DNA of 51,526 nucleotides from assembly GCA_017470505.1 (NCBI GenBank), contig JAFUYO010000004.1, positions 1 through 51,526 of the forward strand. The letters run 5' to 3'. The position numbers and the translations under genes are program-made. Position 1 is the stretch's first letter. Each line of letters opens with the position of its first letter. This DNA is from Butyrivibrio sp. (GTDB lineage Bacteria > Bacillota > Clostridia > Lachnospirales > Lachnospiraceae). Shown in pieces: positions 24,813-32,369 of the stretch. The notes beneath the pieces are model-generated. The model ran no database searches and was not told the DNA's origin. It worked only from the letters and a program-made list of their open reading frames with translations.

Positions 24813-25220
24813 ATGGCTATCGAGAGATTAGGCGGCTTTGTACAAGGCTATAACGCATATAATATTCCCTCTGTTAAAGATAATGCGCAGTTAACTCCTG
24901 CGGTGCCTGTCGTTGAGGAGAAGGCTCCTGTTCAGGAAAAAGAACATTCTTCACTTGACCTCACCGTTGAGGTTCCTTCAAGGGAAAACGCTTCCATAGA
25001 GAACGTTGCAATATCATTCGGACAGTATGACAATTCATCAATAGACCTCTTCGGAGATATGGGACTTGCTTCCAGAGACATGAAACAGGCTATTTCCGGA
25101 ATGCAGAAGGATCAGCTCCTCCACCAGTACCAGTACTTTGTGGGCGGTAAGGACCTCTCAGGCAGGGATTCCAACATCATCGCCGGAACAGACGACGGAG
25201 TGGTAATAAAGCTCTCGTAA
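24813..25220 (+). CDS. Small protein of unknown function, predicted motility regulon
   Basis: 135 residues; GAAAGGAGG ends nine bases before the ATG. No signal peptide, no membrane helix and no known domain is seen. The middle is Pro/Val/Glu-rich and low complexity; the C-terminal third has a helical MKQAISGMQKDQLLHQYQYFVG followed by a short beta-like tail ending GVVIKL. I have the impression of similar small proteins near flagellar genes in related bacteria but cannot confirm it. The sigma-D promoter upstream is the strongest evidence that it belongs to motility or flagellar assembly. It is monocistronic as far as can be seen. Confidence 0.8.
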   Translation: MAIERLGGFVQGYNAYNIPSVKDNAQLTPAVPVVEEKAPVQEKEHSSLDLTVEVPSRENASIENVAISFGQYDNSSIDLFGDMGLASRDMKQAISGMQKDQLLHQYQYFVGGKDLSGRDSNIIAGTDDGVVIKLS

Positions 25221-25230
25221 GGAAATTCAC

Positions 25231-25295
25231 GGGGGAAGCCACGGGGACGTTTCTTTTGACTTTAAGTCACAGGGACGGTTCCCATGACTTCCCCC
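25231..25295 (+). repeat. Tandem 27-bp repeats framed by an inverted repeat
   Basis: Copies at 25236-25262 (begins AAGCCACGGGGACG) and 25264-25290 (begins AAGTCACAGGGACG) match at about 20 of 27 bases with a 28-bp period; both end in GACTT. GGGGGAAG (25231-25238) and CTTCCCCC (25288-25295) frame the pair as perfect inverted arms. It resembles dispersed intergenic repeats of Clostridia with a GGGACGGTTC core. Confidence 0.6.
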
Positions 25296-25304
25296 TGTTA
25301 CTTA

Positions 25305-25313
25305 TGGTACAAT
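25305..25313 (+). promoter_or_regulatory. Extended -10 promoter abutting the yfhO start codon
   Basis: TGG followed by TACAAT (25308-25313); the ATG at 25322 is eight bases downstream, so transcription would start at about the start codon. No Shine-Dalgarno can fit between them. This implies a leaderless or nearly leaderless message. Confidence 0.5.
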
Positions 25314-25321
25314 ATCTTTGT

Positions 25322-27985
25322 ATGTGCAGGGAGATCTTTAAGAAAAATAAGTTTAATACAGCTCATGCGGCGCTGGCGGCGGGAATTATTCTAATTATGT
25401 ATGTTGCGGTGCTGCTCATTTGTCAGGTTGCGCCGTTTGGGGACAATACGTTCCTCATGTATGACCTGAAGAGGCAGTACGCCGACTATTACGCGTACTA
25501 CAGGAGTGTCCTTCTTGGGGACAACGATATTTTTTACTCGTTTTCTACAACTCTTGGCTCGGGAATGATAGGCTTTTTTGCCTATTATATGATGAGCCCT
25601 TTTCTGATAATTCTATCACTTTTCAGGCAGGAGTCTCTCTACATCGGTATCACCATTGTCATCGGCTTAAAGCTGATGCTCTCAGCCTTTATCATGGACT
25701 ATGTGCTGCAAAAACTCCTTTCGGAAGTTAATTGTATCCTTCCAGTGACCGGTGAAGGGATAGCTATCCTTGCGGGGGCGGTATCCTGGGCGTTTTCCGG
25801 ATTTCTTTTTGCCCATAGCATGAACATGATGTGGATGGATGTGGTGATACTCTTTCCTCTGTATGTTCTGTGTCTTGAAAATCTTATTGCCGGCGGAATG
25901 AGAGTGCCGTTTTCCGTAATTTTATTTGTGATGCTGGTGCTGAACTACTACATCACCTATCAGGTCCTTCTCTTTACGGCAATCTGGACGATCATAAGGC
26001 TTATTGTTATAAAAAGTCAGCATCCCTTCAGGAGGATTATTGACGCCTTATTGTCAACTCTTGTATCAGTGCTGACATCTGCTGTTTTGATGGTTCCGAC
26101 CTTTTTAGAGCTGATGAACAGTCCCAAGGACATCACTGAGTTAGGCCTTAAGCTTACCGGCAAAAACCTGACGATTGTTGATCTCTTTTCCAAATTTCCC
26201 ACATTATCCTATGACTACATAGAGGCGAGATTCGGATTTCCCCAGGTCTTCTGCGGAGTTCTGTTTGTGCTGCTGATCTTCATGTATATGTTAAGCAGAA
26301 AGATCCCCCTGAGGGAGAGAGCAGGGATGCTGGTATTTATGGCAGTCATGGTTGCATCGCTATGCTTTGATCTGTTAAATCTCATCTGGCACGCGGGGAT
26401 GGAGCCCTCGGGACACCCCTACAGGCAGGCCTTTATATTTGTGTTTGTTATAATACTCTGCGCGGTGAGGGCCTTTATTTCGCTCAGAGAGGATATCGGC
26501 ATTATAAAGGTGGTTTTTTCCGTGGGGCTTTTTCTTTTCATGCTGATGCTTGCAAGGAGAGGGATGTACGACCATTTCTCGGACCTCACCTTCTATGCCA
26601 ATCTTGCACTGATCGCTTCTTACAGCGCTGTTTTTGGTGCCCTTTATCTTGCAGTGAAAAAACACAGCTCTTTATTTTCGCTTCTTTTGATGGCGGCGCT
26701 TCTACTCATCCAGTGCCTTGACCTTACTGCAAATGCCGTGTACACCTACCACAACCAGGCCATGATGTGCGAAAAGGCTTCTTACTACAGAGGTAAGATT
26801 TCTTCAACAAAGGCAGCGGTAGATTACGTAAAAGAAAATGACACGAGCTTTTACAGGATGGAGGACTTAAACCCCAGGCAGCAGAACGACAGCCTTCAGT
26901 ACGCCTATAACGGCATAACCCATTACAGCTCGGCTGGGATGATTTATGTCAGGTACTTTTTGCAGAGGCTTGGCTTTAACGACGATACTCTCTACACCCA
27001 CTACGGTCGCGATAACACGGAGACTGCCGACAGCCTGCTCGGGATTAAGTACATTTTGTCTGACGGAACCTTCGAAGTTCACCCTGACTACGAAAAGATA
27101 TATGACGGTGAGGTGAGTGCCTGCCAAAATCCCTATGCCCTGTCTGTGGCAACTGGCACCTCAGACTTTGATATCACGGGGATAACAGATGCCGGAAATA
27201 TCCCGGACAACAGCTTATCCCACGTTCCTTCCCTGGACCCGTTTTCGCTTCAGGAGGAGATATACTCGCGCCTTCTTGGAAAAGAGGTTTCTCTTTTTGA
27301 AGAGGCAGATGTCGATGAGAGCGACAGATACATTTCGGATGACAAGCCCCGCTGCGACTTTATAGTAAGAGCGCAAAAAGAGGGGGAGATGTATATGTAC
27401 TTTGACGGCCTCATCGGCGCGGGAGAGTCTCTCTCGGTCTTTGTGGACGGAGAGTTTCTGACTACCTATGGGAACGCCGCCTGCACCAAAATCTTAAAGC
27501 TCGGGTACTACCTGCCCGGTGACACAGTGGAGGTCTCAATTCAGGGTGAGGGCGATGAGGATGACTTTGGGAGAGCTCTTTTTGTGACAGAAGATGTCGA
27601 AGCACTATCCAAGGCGTCCGCAGAGCTGTCTCAGATGGGCAAAGATATACAGAAGATAAGCTCATCAAGCCTTAAGATCATGTCGGATGAGTGCGACGGA
27701 ATCTTTCTCTCGATTCCGTATCAGAAGGGCTTTAGCGCTATGGTTGACGGGAAAAAGACAGAGCCTTTGGCTGTCTACGACAGTCTGACATATATTCCGC
27801 TTCCGGACAAAACTGAGCACGTCATCACGATGAGGTTTGTCCCCGACGGCTTTTACATCGGACTTATCGCCACTGTTTTGGGCATTGTATGTTTCATATT
27901 ACTTTTCTTTTCAGACAGGAAGGGTAAAGCAATTATGAAAACAGCAGATCGTCCTGATAAACCCACCACAGGCGGTACCATTTAG
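25322..27985 (+). CDS. YfhO-family multi-pass membrane protein
   Basis: 887 residues from ATG 25322, the first start giving the cytoplasmic MCREIFKK followed by the first helix; an upstream frame from 25256 lies before the promoter. About 13 membrane helices occupy residues 15-470, with GDNTFLMYDLKRQYADYYAYY near 40-60 and the FSFSTTLGSGMIGFFAYYMMSPF text typical of YfhO, a glycosyltransferase-C-like family. The remaining part is a large extracytoplasmic domain ending in one more helix and a charged tail. YfhO proteins are linked to modification of cell-surface polymers such as lipoteichoic acid in Bacillus; the sugar here is unknown. cotH begins 20 bases downstream. Confidence 0.88.
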   Translation: MCREIFKKNKFNTAHAALAAGIILIMYVAVLLICQVAPFGDNTFLMYDLKRQYADYYAYYRSVLLGDNDIFYSFSTTLGSGMIGFFAYYMMSPFLIILSLFRQESLYIGITIVIGLKLMLSAFIMDYVLQKLLSEVNCILPVTGEGIAILAGAVSWAFSGFLFAHSMNMMWMDVVILFPLYVLCLENLIAGGMRVPFSVILFVMLVLNYYITYQVLLFTAIWTIIRLIVIKSQHPFRRIIDALLSTLVSVLTSAVLMVPTFLELMNSPKDITELGLKLTGKNLTIVDLFSKFPTLSYDYIEARFGFPQVFCGVLFVLLIFMYMLSRKIPLRERAGMLVFMAVMVASLCFDLLNLIWHAGMEPSGHPYRQAFIFVFVIILCAVRAFISLREDIGIIKVVFSVGLFLFMLMLARRGMYDHFSDLTFYANLALIASYSAVFGALYLAVKKHSSLFSLLLMAALLLIQCLDLTANAVYTYHNQAMMCEKASYYRGKISSTKAAVDYVKENDTSFYRMEDLNPRQQNDSLQYAYNGITHYSSAGMIYVRYFLQRLGFNDDTLYTHYGRDNTETADSLLGIKYILSDGTFEVHPDYEKIYDGEVSACQNPYALSVATGTSDFDITGITDAGNIPDNSLSHVPSLDPFSLQEEIYSRLLGKEVSLFEEADVDESDRYISDDKPRCDFIVRAQKEGEMYMYFDGLIGAGESLSVFVDGEFLTTYGNAACTKILKLGYYLPGDTVEVSIQGEGDEDDFGRALFVTEDVEALSKASAELSQMGKDIQKISSSSLKIMSDECDGIFLSIPYQKGFSAMVDGKKTEPLAVYDSLTYIPLPDKTEHVITMRFVPDGFYIGLIATVLGIVCFILLFFSDRKGKAIMKTADRPDKPTTGGTI

Positions 27986-28005
27986 GATCACAAAGAAGGC
28001 ATTGA

Positions 28006-29574
28006 ATGAAAAATAATGGGATGAGAGGCTGTATAATAAGGCTGGCGGTTATAGCAGCGTGCCTGTTTATCACAGCTGTGATGGTAAGTGCAGACAGCAA
28101 AAGAAGGGGAATAGATGAGACCAGCTTCATGTACGCAACTGTTTCCGGCGAGAGGATAAATATCTTCAGACAATCAGATGAGAATTATCTCTTCCTTGCG
28201 GGATTTATGGATGAAGAAAAAACAGTCTACTCATCGGAAGCTATGCGCTTAATAAAAAGCGCGCAGAAAGAAAACGGCGATGATGGCATAAAAGTTTTGA
28301 AGTCAGGCTCTGTTCCTGCAATATTTATAGACACGAATTCCGGCTCGCTTGACAGGATATATGCAGACAAGGATTACAGGGAGACGGGAAAGATAAGGAT
28401 ATACGACGAAGACGGAAACCTTGAATCCTCTCTTGGACTTGAGTATATCAAGGGGCGGGGGAACTATTCCTGGACAAACTGGGACAAGAAGTCCTTCAAG
28501 ATAAAGCTTCGAAAGACCTCGTCAATTCTGGGGACAGGCGAAGGCAAGGACTATGCCCTTATTGCAAACGCATCCGACGCAACCCTCCTAAGAAATGAGA
28601 TCGGAAGGCAGCTCGAGATCAGGGTGGGGATTCCCTTTGCCGGGGCGGGGGCATTTACGGACCTTTATATAAACGGCGATTATATGGGAAATTACTATCT
28701 TTGCGGCAGCATAGAGGTCGGTGCGGGAAGAGTTGATATAACGAGCATTGACGAGGAGCAGAACCGCATTACAGACCGCATCAATACAGATGCTCTTGCT
28801 GTCTATGAGACTCCCACAATGAAGGGGTGGAACCTCGATGAGAGAGTCCCGGACATAACAGGCGGGTACCTTCTCGAGAGAGAATTTGGCGACAGATATG
28901 ACCTTGGATACGACGACTTCAACAACGGATTTGTGACGGATGCCGGCGAGCACTACATTGTTGTAAGCCCCAGGTACTGCACTGTTTCTGAGATAAACTA
29001 CATAAGCAGTTACTGCCAGAGAGTTGAGGATGAGATACTCTCAGGCTCTGATGACTTTACCACCATAGATACAGAGTCTTTTGCCAGGAGATACATGGTC
29101 GAGGAGCTTTTGAAAAACTACGACGGCGGGGTCAGCAGTGCATACTATTTCAAGGATTCGGATGTAAAGGGCGGAAAGTTCTCTGCCGGTCCCGGGTGGG
29201 ACTTTGACATGAGCCTTGGAAACTATCTTGACTGGATGGAGTACTACGGGGAGGATGCGACAGGAATAACGGGGCTCTACCTCTCGGAACACTCCAGCAT
29301 CTACTATAAAGAGCTCATCAAAAGAGAGAGTTTTTTGAGGCTTGTGCATGACTCCTTCAGAAAGGATGCGCTGCCCTACATGGAGAGCCTTGTAAAGACG
29401 GGGATAGATGAGTACAGGGTAAGGCTTGAGAAGTCATGCCTTATGGACTCTGTCAGATGGAGCAGCATGTACGAAGAAAAAGGGTATGTCTGCGGCGACA
29501 GGGCAGAATACGAAAGTTTAAAGGACTTTATCAGGGTCAGGATATCTTACCTTGACAATATGTGGCGGGACTGA
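28006..29574 (+). CDS. CotH-family protein kinase, exported
   Basis: 522 residues. An N-terminal helix (8-29) followed by VSADS is a signal peptide or anchor, so the enzyme acts outside the membrane. CotH kinase markers are KGRGNYSWTNWDKKSFKIKL (149-168), DATLLRN (191-197) and the metal-binding GWDFDMSLGN (397-406). CotH of B. subtilis phosphorylates spore-coat proteins; related proteins occur in many non-sporulation contexts. The ribosome site is weak. It follows yfhO and overlaps the VTC gene by one base, in the cluster yfhO-cotH-VTC-DUF4956. This suggests a surface or storage polymer function rather than spore coat, by inference. Confidence 0.9.
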   Translation: MKNNGMRGCIIRLAVIAACLFITAVMVSADSKRRGIDETSFMYATVSGERINIFRQSDENYLFLAGFMDEEKTVYSSEAMRLIKSAQKENGDDGIKVLKSGSVPAIFIDTNSGSLDRIYADKDYRETGKIRIYDEDGNLESSLGLEYIKGRGNYSWTNWDKKSFKIKLRKTSSILGTGEGKDYALIANASDATLLRNEIGRQLEIRVGIPFAGAGAFTDLYINGDYMGNYYLCGSIEVGAGRVDITSIDEEQNRITDRINTDALAVYETPTMKGWNLDERVPDITGGYLLEREFGDRYDLGYDDFNNGFVTDAGEHYIVVSPRYCTVSEINYISSYCQRVEDEILSGSDDFTTIDTESFARRYMVEELLKNYDGGVSSAYYFKDSDVKGGKFSAGPGWDFDMSLGNYLDWMEYYGEDATGITGLYLSEHSSIYYKELIKRESFLRLVHDSFRKDALPYMESLVKTGIDEYRVRLEKSCLMDSVRWSSMYEEKGYVCGDRAEYESLKDFIRVRISYLDNMWRD

Positions 29575-30296
29575 TGTATTACAGAGTAGAGGATAAATAC
29601 CTCATCTATGAGGACGAAATAGCATATTTAAAGATGTGTCTGTCGCAGATCATGGACAGGGATGAGAACGGACGGGACGGACCTTACCTTATCAGGAGCG
29701 TCTACTTCGACGACATGGCGGACTCTGCCTATCTGGATAACCTCTCCGGAGTGGACCTTCGCTCCAAGTTCAGGATAAGGACCTACAACAATGATCCGTC
29801 CTTTATACGGCTCGAAGAAAAGAGTAAGAGAAACGGTTTCACCCACAAGGAGTCGGCGCTTATTGGTAAAGAGACTGCTGACGGCCTTATTGCGGGAGGC
29901 GGCACAGCTTTTGATGCGCCCAAAAAGGCGGAGCTGATTGGGCGAAGCGAAAATTTTCTGATAAAAAAACTCTACGTTTCAATGCTCACAAATCTCCTTC
30001 ACCCTGTTACAATTGTGGAGTATGAGAGGGAGGCTTTCGTAAGCCGCGTGGGGAACGTCAGGATAACCTTTGACATGAATATCAGCGGCTGCGGCAGTGC
30101 AGAGAGTTTTTTTGACAGGACGCCGCCGCTTGTACCTGTTCTTGAGAAGGGCGTTCACGTCCTTGAAGTTAAGTACGACGAGATGCTCCCGGGGCACATA
30201 AAGAAACTGATAGACACAGGCTCTTTTCGTAAGAGCGCTTTTTCAAAATACACCATGGCAAGACAGATTACAGATCAGACAGGAGATATGTTATGA
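29574..30296 (+). CDS. VTC-domain protein, predicted polyphosphate polymerase
   Basis: 240 residues from ATG 29574, overlapping the cotH stop as TGATG; a GTG four codons earlier is possible. Markers of the VTC tunnel enzyme are RVEDKY near the start, IRSVYFDD, FRIRTY, RLEEKSKRNG with HKE, VEYEREAF, RITFDMNI and VLEVKYDEMLP. In yeast the VTC4 catalytic domain polymerises ATP gamma-phosphate into polyphosphate. Bacterial versions are found with CotH and DUF4956, as here. Enzymatic activity is inferred from conserved charged residues. No membrane segment is present; the DUF4956 neighbour may be the membrane part. Confidence 0.88.
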   Translation: MYYRVEDKYLIYEDEIAYLKMCLSQIMDRDENGRDGPYLIRSVYFDDMADSAYLDNLSGVDLRSKFRIRTYNNDPSFIRLEEKSKRNGFTHKESALIGKETADGLIAGGGTAFDAPKKAELIGRSENFLIKKLYVSMLTNLLHPVTIVEYEREAFVSRVGNVRITFDMNISGCGSAESFFDRTPPLVPVLEKGVHVLEVKYDEMLPGHIKKLIDTGSFRKSAFSKYTMARQITDQTGDML

Positions 30297-30967
30297 GTTT
30301 TAGGGATGTTATCAAAAAGTCAGTGATAGAGGGCTTTTCGGCAGCAGACATGCCGACGGGGCAGATGGTTGCGATTCTCATCGTTGCGTTTGCCGCGGGT
30401 CTTTATATCTTCTGCATATACAGGCTTATTAATAAAACGTCACTCTACAACAGGAGTTTTCACGTTTCGGTGGCGATGATGTCCGTCATAACGGCGGGGA
30501 TAGTTGTCGCAATGCAGTCCAGCATAGTGATATCCTTAGGAATGGTGGGAGCGCTGTCTATAGTGAGATTCAGGACGGCGATCAAGGACGCCTTGGACCT
30601 TCTCTTCCTCTTCTGGTCGATAGGCGAGGGCATCATATGCGGCGCGGGTCTTTTTGAGCTCGCGGCAGTTCTGGCGTTTGTAGTGACAGCAGGGATCCTT
30701 TTGTTTGAGTTTATCCCCGTATTCAAAAAGCCCTATGTCCTTGTTGTCAACTCATCGGACACAGATGCCGAGGAGGAGATCTTAAGTGCGGTAAAAGAGC
30801 ATTCGGGCTTTTTCAGGGTTAAGTCCAGAAACCTCAAAAAGACAGGACTTGATATGATAATCGAGGTCTCAACCAAAAATGAGAGAGAGCTTTTACAAAA
30901 GCTTACCTCCATAGACAGCGTCGAAAACACGGCTCTTTTAACACACGAGGGAGAGATGAGATTCTAA
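30293..30967 (+). CDS. DUF4956 membrane protein
   Basis: 224 residues, starting with an ATGA overlap to the VTC gene. Four helices lie at about 25-45, 58-80, 83-100 and 110-145 with the family text LGMVGALSIVRFRTAIKDALDL and FLFWSIGEGI. The C-terminal 80 residues form a soluble ACT-like or ferredoxin-like fold (VVNSSDTDAEEEILSAV). DUF4956 has no proven function; its association with VTC and CotH suggests a channel or regulator for the polymer made by the VTC enzyme. It closes the operon before a strong terminator. Confidence 0.88.
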   Translation: MSFRDVIKKSVIEGFSAADMPTGQMVAILIVAFAAGLYIFCIYRLINKTSLYNRSFHVSVAMMSVITAGIVVAMQSSIVISLGMVGALSIVRFRTAIKDALDLLFLFWSIGEGIICGAGLFELAAVLAFVVTAGILLFEFIPVFKKPYVLVVNSSDTDAEEEILSAVKEHSGFFRVKSRNLKKTGLDMIIEVSTKNERELLQKLTSIDSVENTALLTHEGEMRF

Positions 30968-30978
30968 GGAAAAAGAAA

Positions 30979-31008
30979 ACCACCTGCAAAAGCAGGTGGT
31001 GTTTTTTT
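30979..31008 (+). terminator. Terminator of the yfhO-cotH-VTC-DUF4956 operon
   Basis: ACCACCTGC (30979-30987), AAAA loop, GCAGGTGGT (30992-31000), then seven T at 31002-31008. Confidence 0.95.
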
Positions 31009-31017
31009 GGGAGGAGG

Positions 31018-31248
31018 GGTTGTCGGGTGGGGAACCAGACAACCCGTGTATGAAAAAAAGTATTGTTGGGGGTTCAGAAGTTGTGTCCTTCTGATAGATA
31101 TTATATTAAACGGTAAATTTAGACAAATTGTGACTGAACTCTAAAAGAAATATAACCTATTATAAAATAAAAATAACCAAAATAAACAAAAAGGTACGGA
31201 TGAATCAAAGTTTCGAAATAGAATTTTCGGAGTGTAATTATGATTCAT
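31018..31248. other. Hairpin-rich spacer before the flagellin-like gene
   Basis: Three perfect inverted repeats: GGTTGTC/GACAACC (31018-31044), TCAGAAG/CTTCTGA (31074-31094) and ATGAATCA/TGATTCAT (31200-31248, wide spacing). The 31009-31344 spacer holds no gene; it is very AT-rich from 31095. No sigma-D promoter like that at 24743 is found here; a CCGAAAT at 31288-31294 has no partner -35. Confidence 0.45.
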
Positions 31249-31344
31249 TTTGGGCGAAAAAATTTCGTTTTGCTATGGATTTTTTGTCCGAAATGTGGTT
31301 ACTATAAAGTATAGGAGAAAGTGTTTTTTGTAAAAGGAGGTCAT

Positions 31345-32112
31345 ATGAGTAGTATTTCTTCTATTTCAGGTTACAGTGACTACTCTGCATACGGAACGAT
31401 AGCGAGAGGCGGAAGGATAAGTAAGGCTTCAGAGGGCGCTTCTGAGCTGGCAATACAGGAAAAAACAGAGTCTCAGGTCAGAGGACTCGATACAGGAGCC
31501 GAGAACTTAAAGGATGCGAAGTCAGTCCTCAATATAGAGGACGGAGCACTCGGACAGGTCACGGATTATCTTCAGAGCATAAGGCAGCTGTCGCTGCAGG
31601 CCATGAACGGGACCATGTCAGACGATGACAAGGCGTCCATCCAGAACCAGATCGATCAGTACAAGCAGGGTATCAACGACATTGCGGGTGGCACCACCTA
31701 CAATGAGAAAAAGCTCCTTGACGGATCTGCAGGCAACATGACAGTTGCTTCCGACAACAATGGATCCACAGAGACTGTTGGCACATACAACATGGCGACA
31801 CAGGCTCTTGGCATTGACGACTTCGATGTTACAGGTGACTTTGATATCAGCAGGATTGACGACGCCCTCAGCAAGGTGACAGACTCAAGGACAAATGCCG
31901 GTGCGCAGACAAACGCAATTGACTATGCGCTCACCTACAACTCACACGCAGCCATGGAGCTCAACGGTTTCCAGATGGACAGCGAGGAGAGCAGGTCGGT
32001 GGAGGCTCTGCAGAAGCTTAAGAGCCAGCAGGTGATGGATGTATATCAGACCCAGATGCAAAAGAAGAAGATGGAAGATGAACAACAAAAGGCAATGAGT
32101 GTCTTCGTATGA
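31345..32112 (+). CDS. Flagellin-like protein with atypical C-terminus
   Basis: 255 residues from ATG 31345, seven bases after AAAGGAGG; an earlier in-frame start at 31321 has none. Residues 24-128 match the flagellin D0/D1 N-terminal region: GGRISKASEGASELAIQEKT, GLDTGAENLKDAKSVLNIEDG, LQSIRQLSLQAMNGTMSDDD, and INDIAGGTTYNEKKLLDGS. The C-terminal region is different from flagellins: residues about 190-255 end in a Gln/Lys-rich helix (LKSQQVMDVYQTQMQKKKM) rather than the usual LLR-type D0 helix. It could be a minor filament protein, a hook-associated-like protein or an exported protein using the flagellar path. No other flagellar gene is in the window. Confidence 0.8.
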   Translation: MSSISSISGYSDYSAYGTIARGGRISKASEGASELAIQEKTESQVRGLDTGAENLKDAKSVLNIEDGALGQVTDYLQSIRQLSLQAMNGTMSDDDKASIQNQIDQYKQGINDIAGGTTYNEKKLLDGSAGNMTVASDNNGSTETVGTYNMATQALGIDDFDVTGDFDISRIDDALSKVTDSRTNAGAQTNAIDYALTYNSHAAMELNGFQMDSEESRSVEALQKLKSQQVMDVYQTQMQKKKMEDEQQKAMSVFV

Positions 32113-32130
32113 AGACACTCTTTCTTTCTT
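32097..32130 (+). terminator. Terminator overlapping the flagellin-like stop codon
   Basis: GAGTGTCTTC (32097-32106), GTAT loop, GAAGACACTC (32111-32120), then TTTCTTTCTT. The TGA stop (32110-32112) lies at the loop edge, so the last five codons are in the left arm. Confidence 0.85.
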
Positions 32131-32171
32131 GACTTATTTTAATCAGTTGTAGCAATTTTAATCTGTAATAC

Positions 32172-32200
32172 TTGACATAAAGTTGCATGCAATATAAACT
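32172..32200 (+). promoter_or_regulatory. Promoter of the second oligopeptide transporter leader
   Basis: TTGACA (32172-32177), 17-bp spacer, TAAACT (32195-32200). Transcription would start near 32207, 163 bases before oppB and 27 before the hairpin at 32234. Confidence 0.65.
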
Positions 32201-32233
32201 ATACAAGGCTTGCATAATATGGATTCAGCGAAG

Positions 32234-32270
32234 ATGCAATGACGTACGCAAGTATGTGATTGCATTTTTT
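32234..32270 (+). terminator. Leader terminator or small-RNA terminator upstream of oppB
   Basis: ATGCAAT (32234-32240) and ATTGCAT (32259-32265) enclose ACGTAC/GCAA/GTATGT, giving a long stem with one mismatch, followed by TTTTTT. With the promoter at 32172 this would make an RNA of about 65 bases. A weaker CACAATAAAGC/GCTTTGTG pairing follows (about 32292-32320). It may be an attenuator for the opp operon or an independent small RNA. Confidence 0.65.
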
Positions 32271-32369
32271 ATGTTGTATTTTAACAATTTAGCACAATAA
32301 AGCATTAACGCTTTGTGGGAATGAATACATATAAAGAGCAGCAATTCTATTTAATATTTTGGAGAAGCT

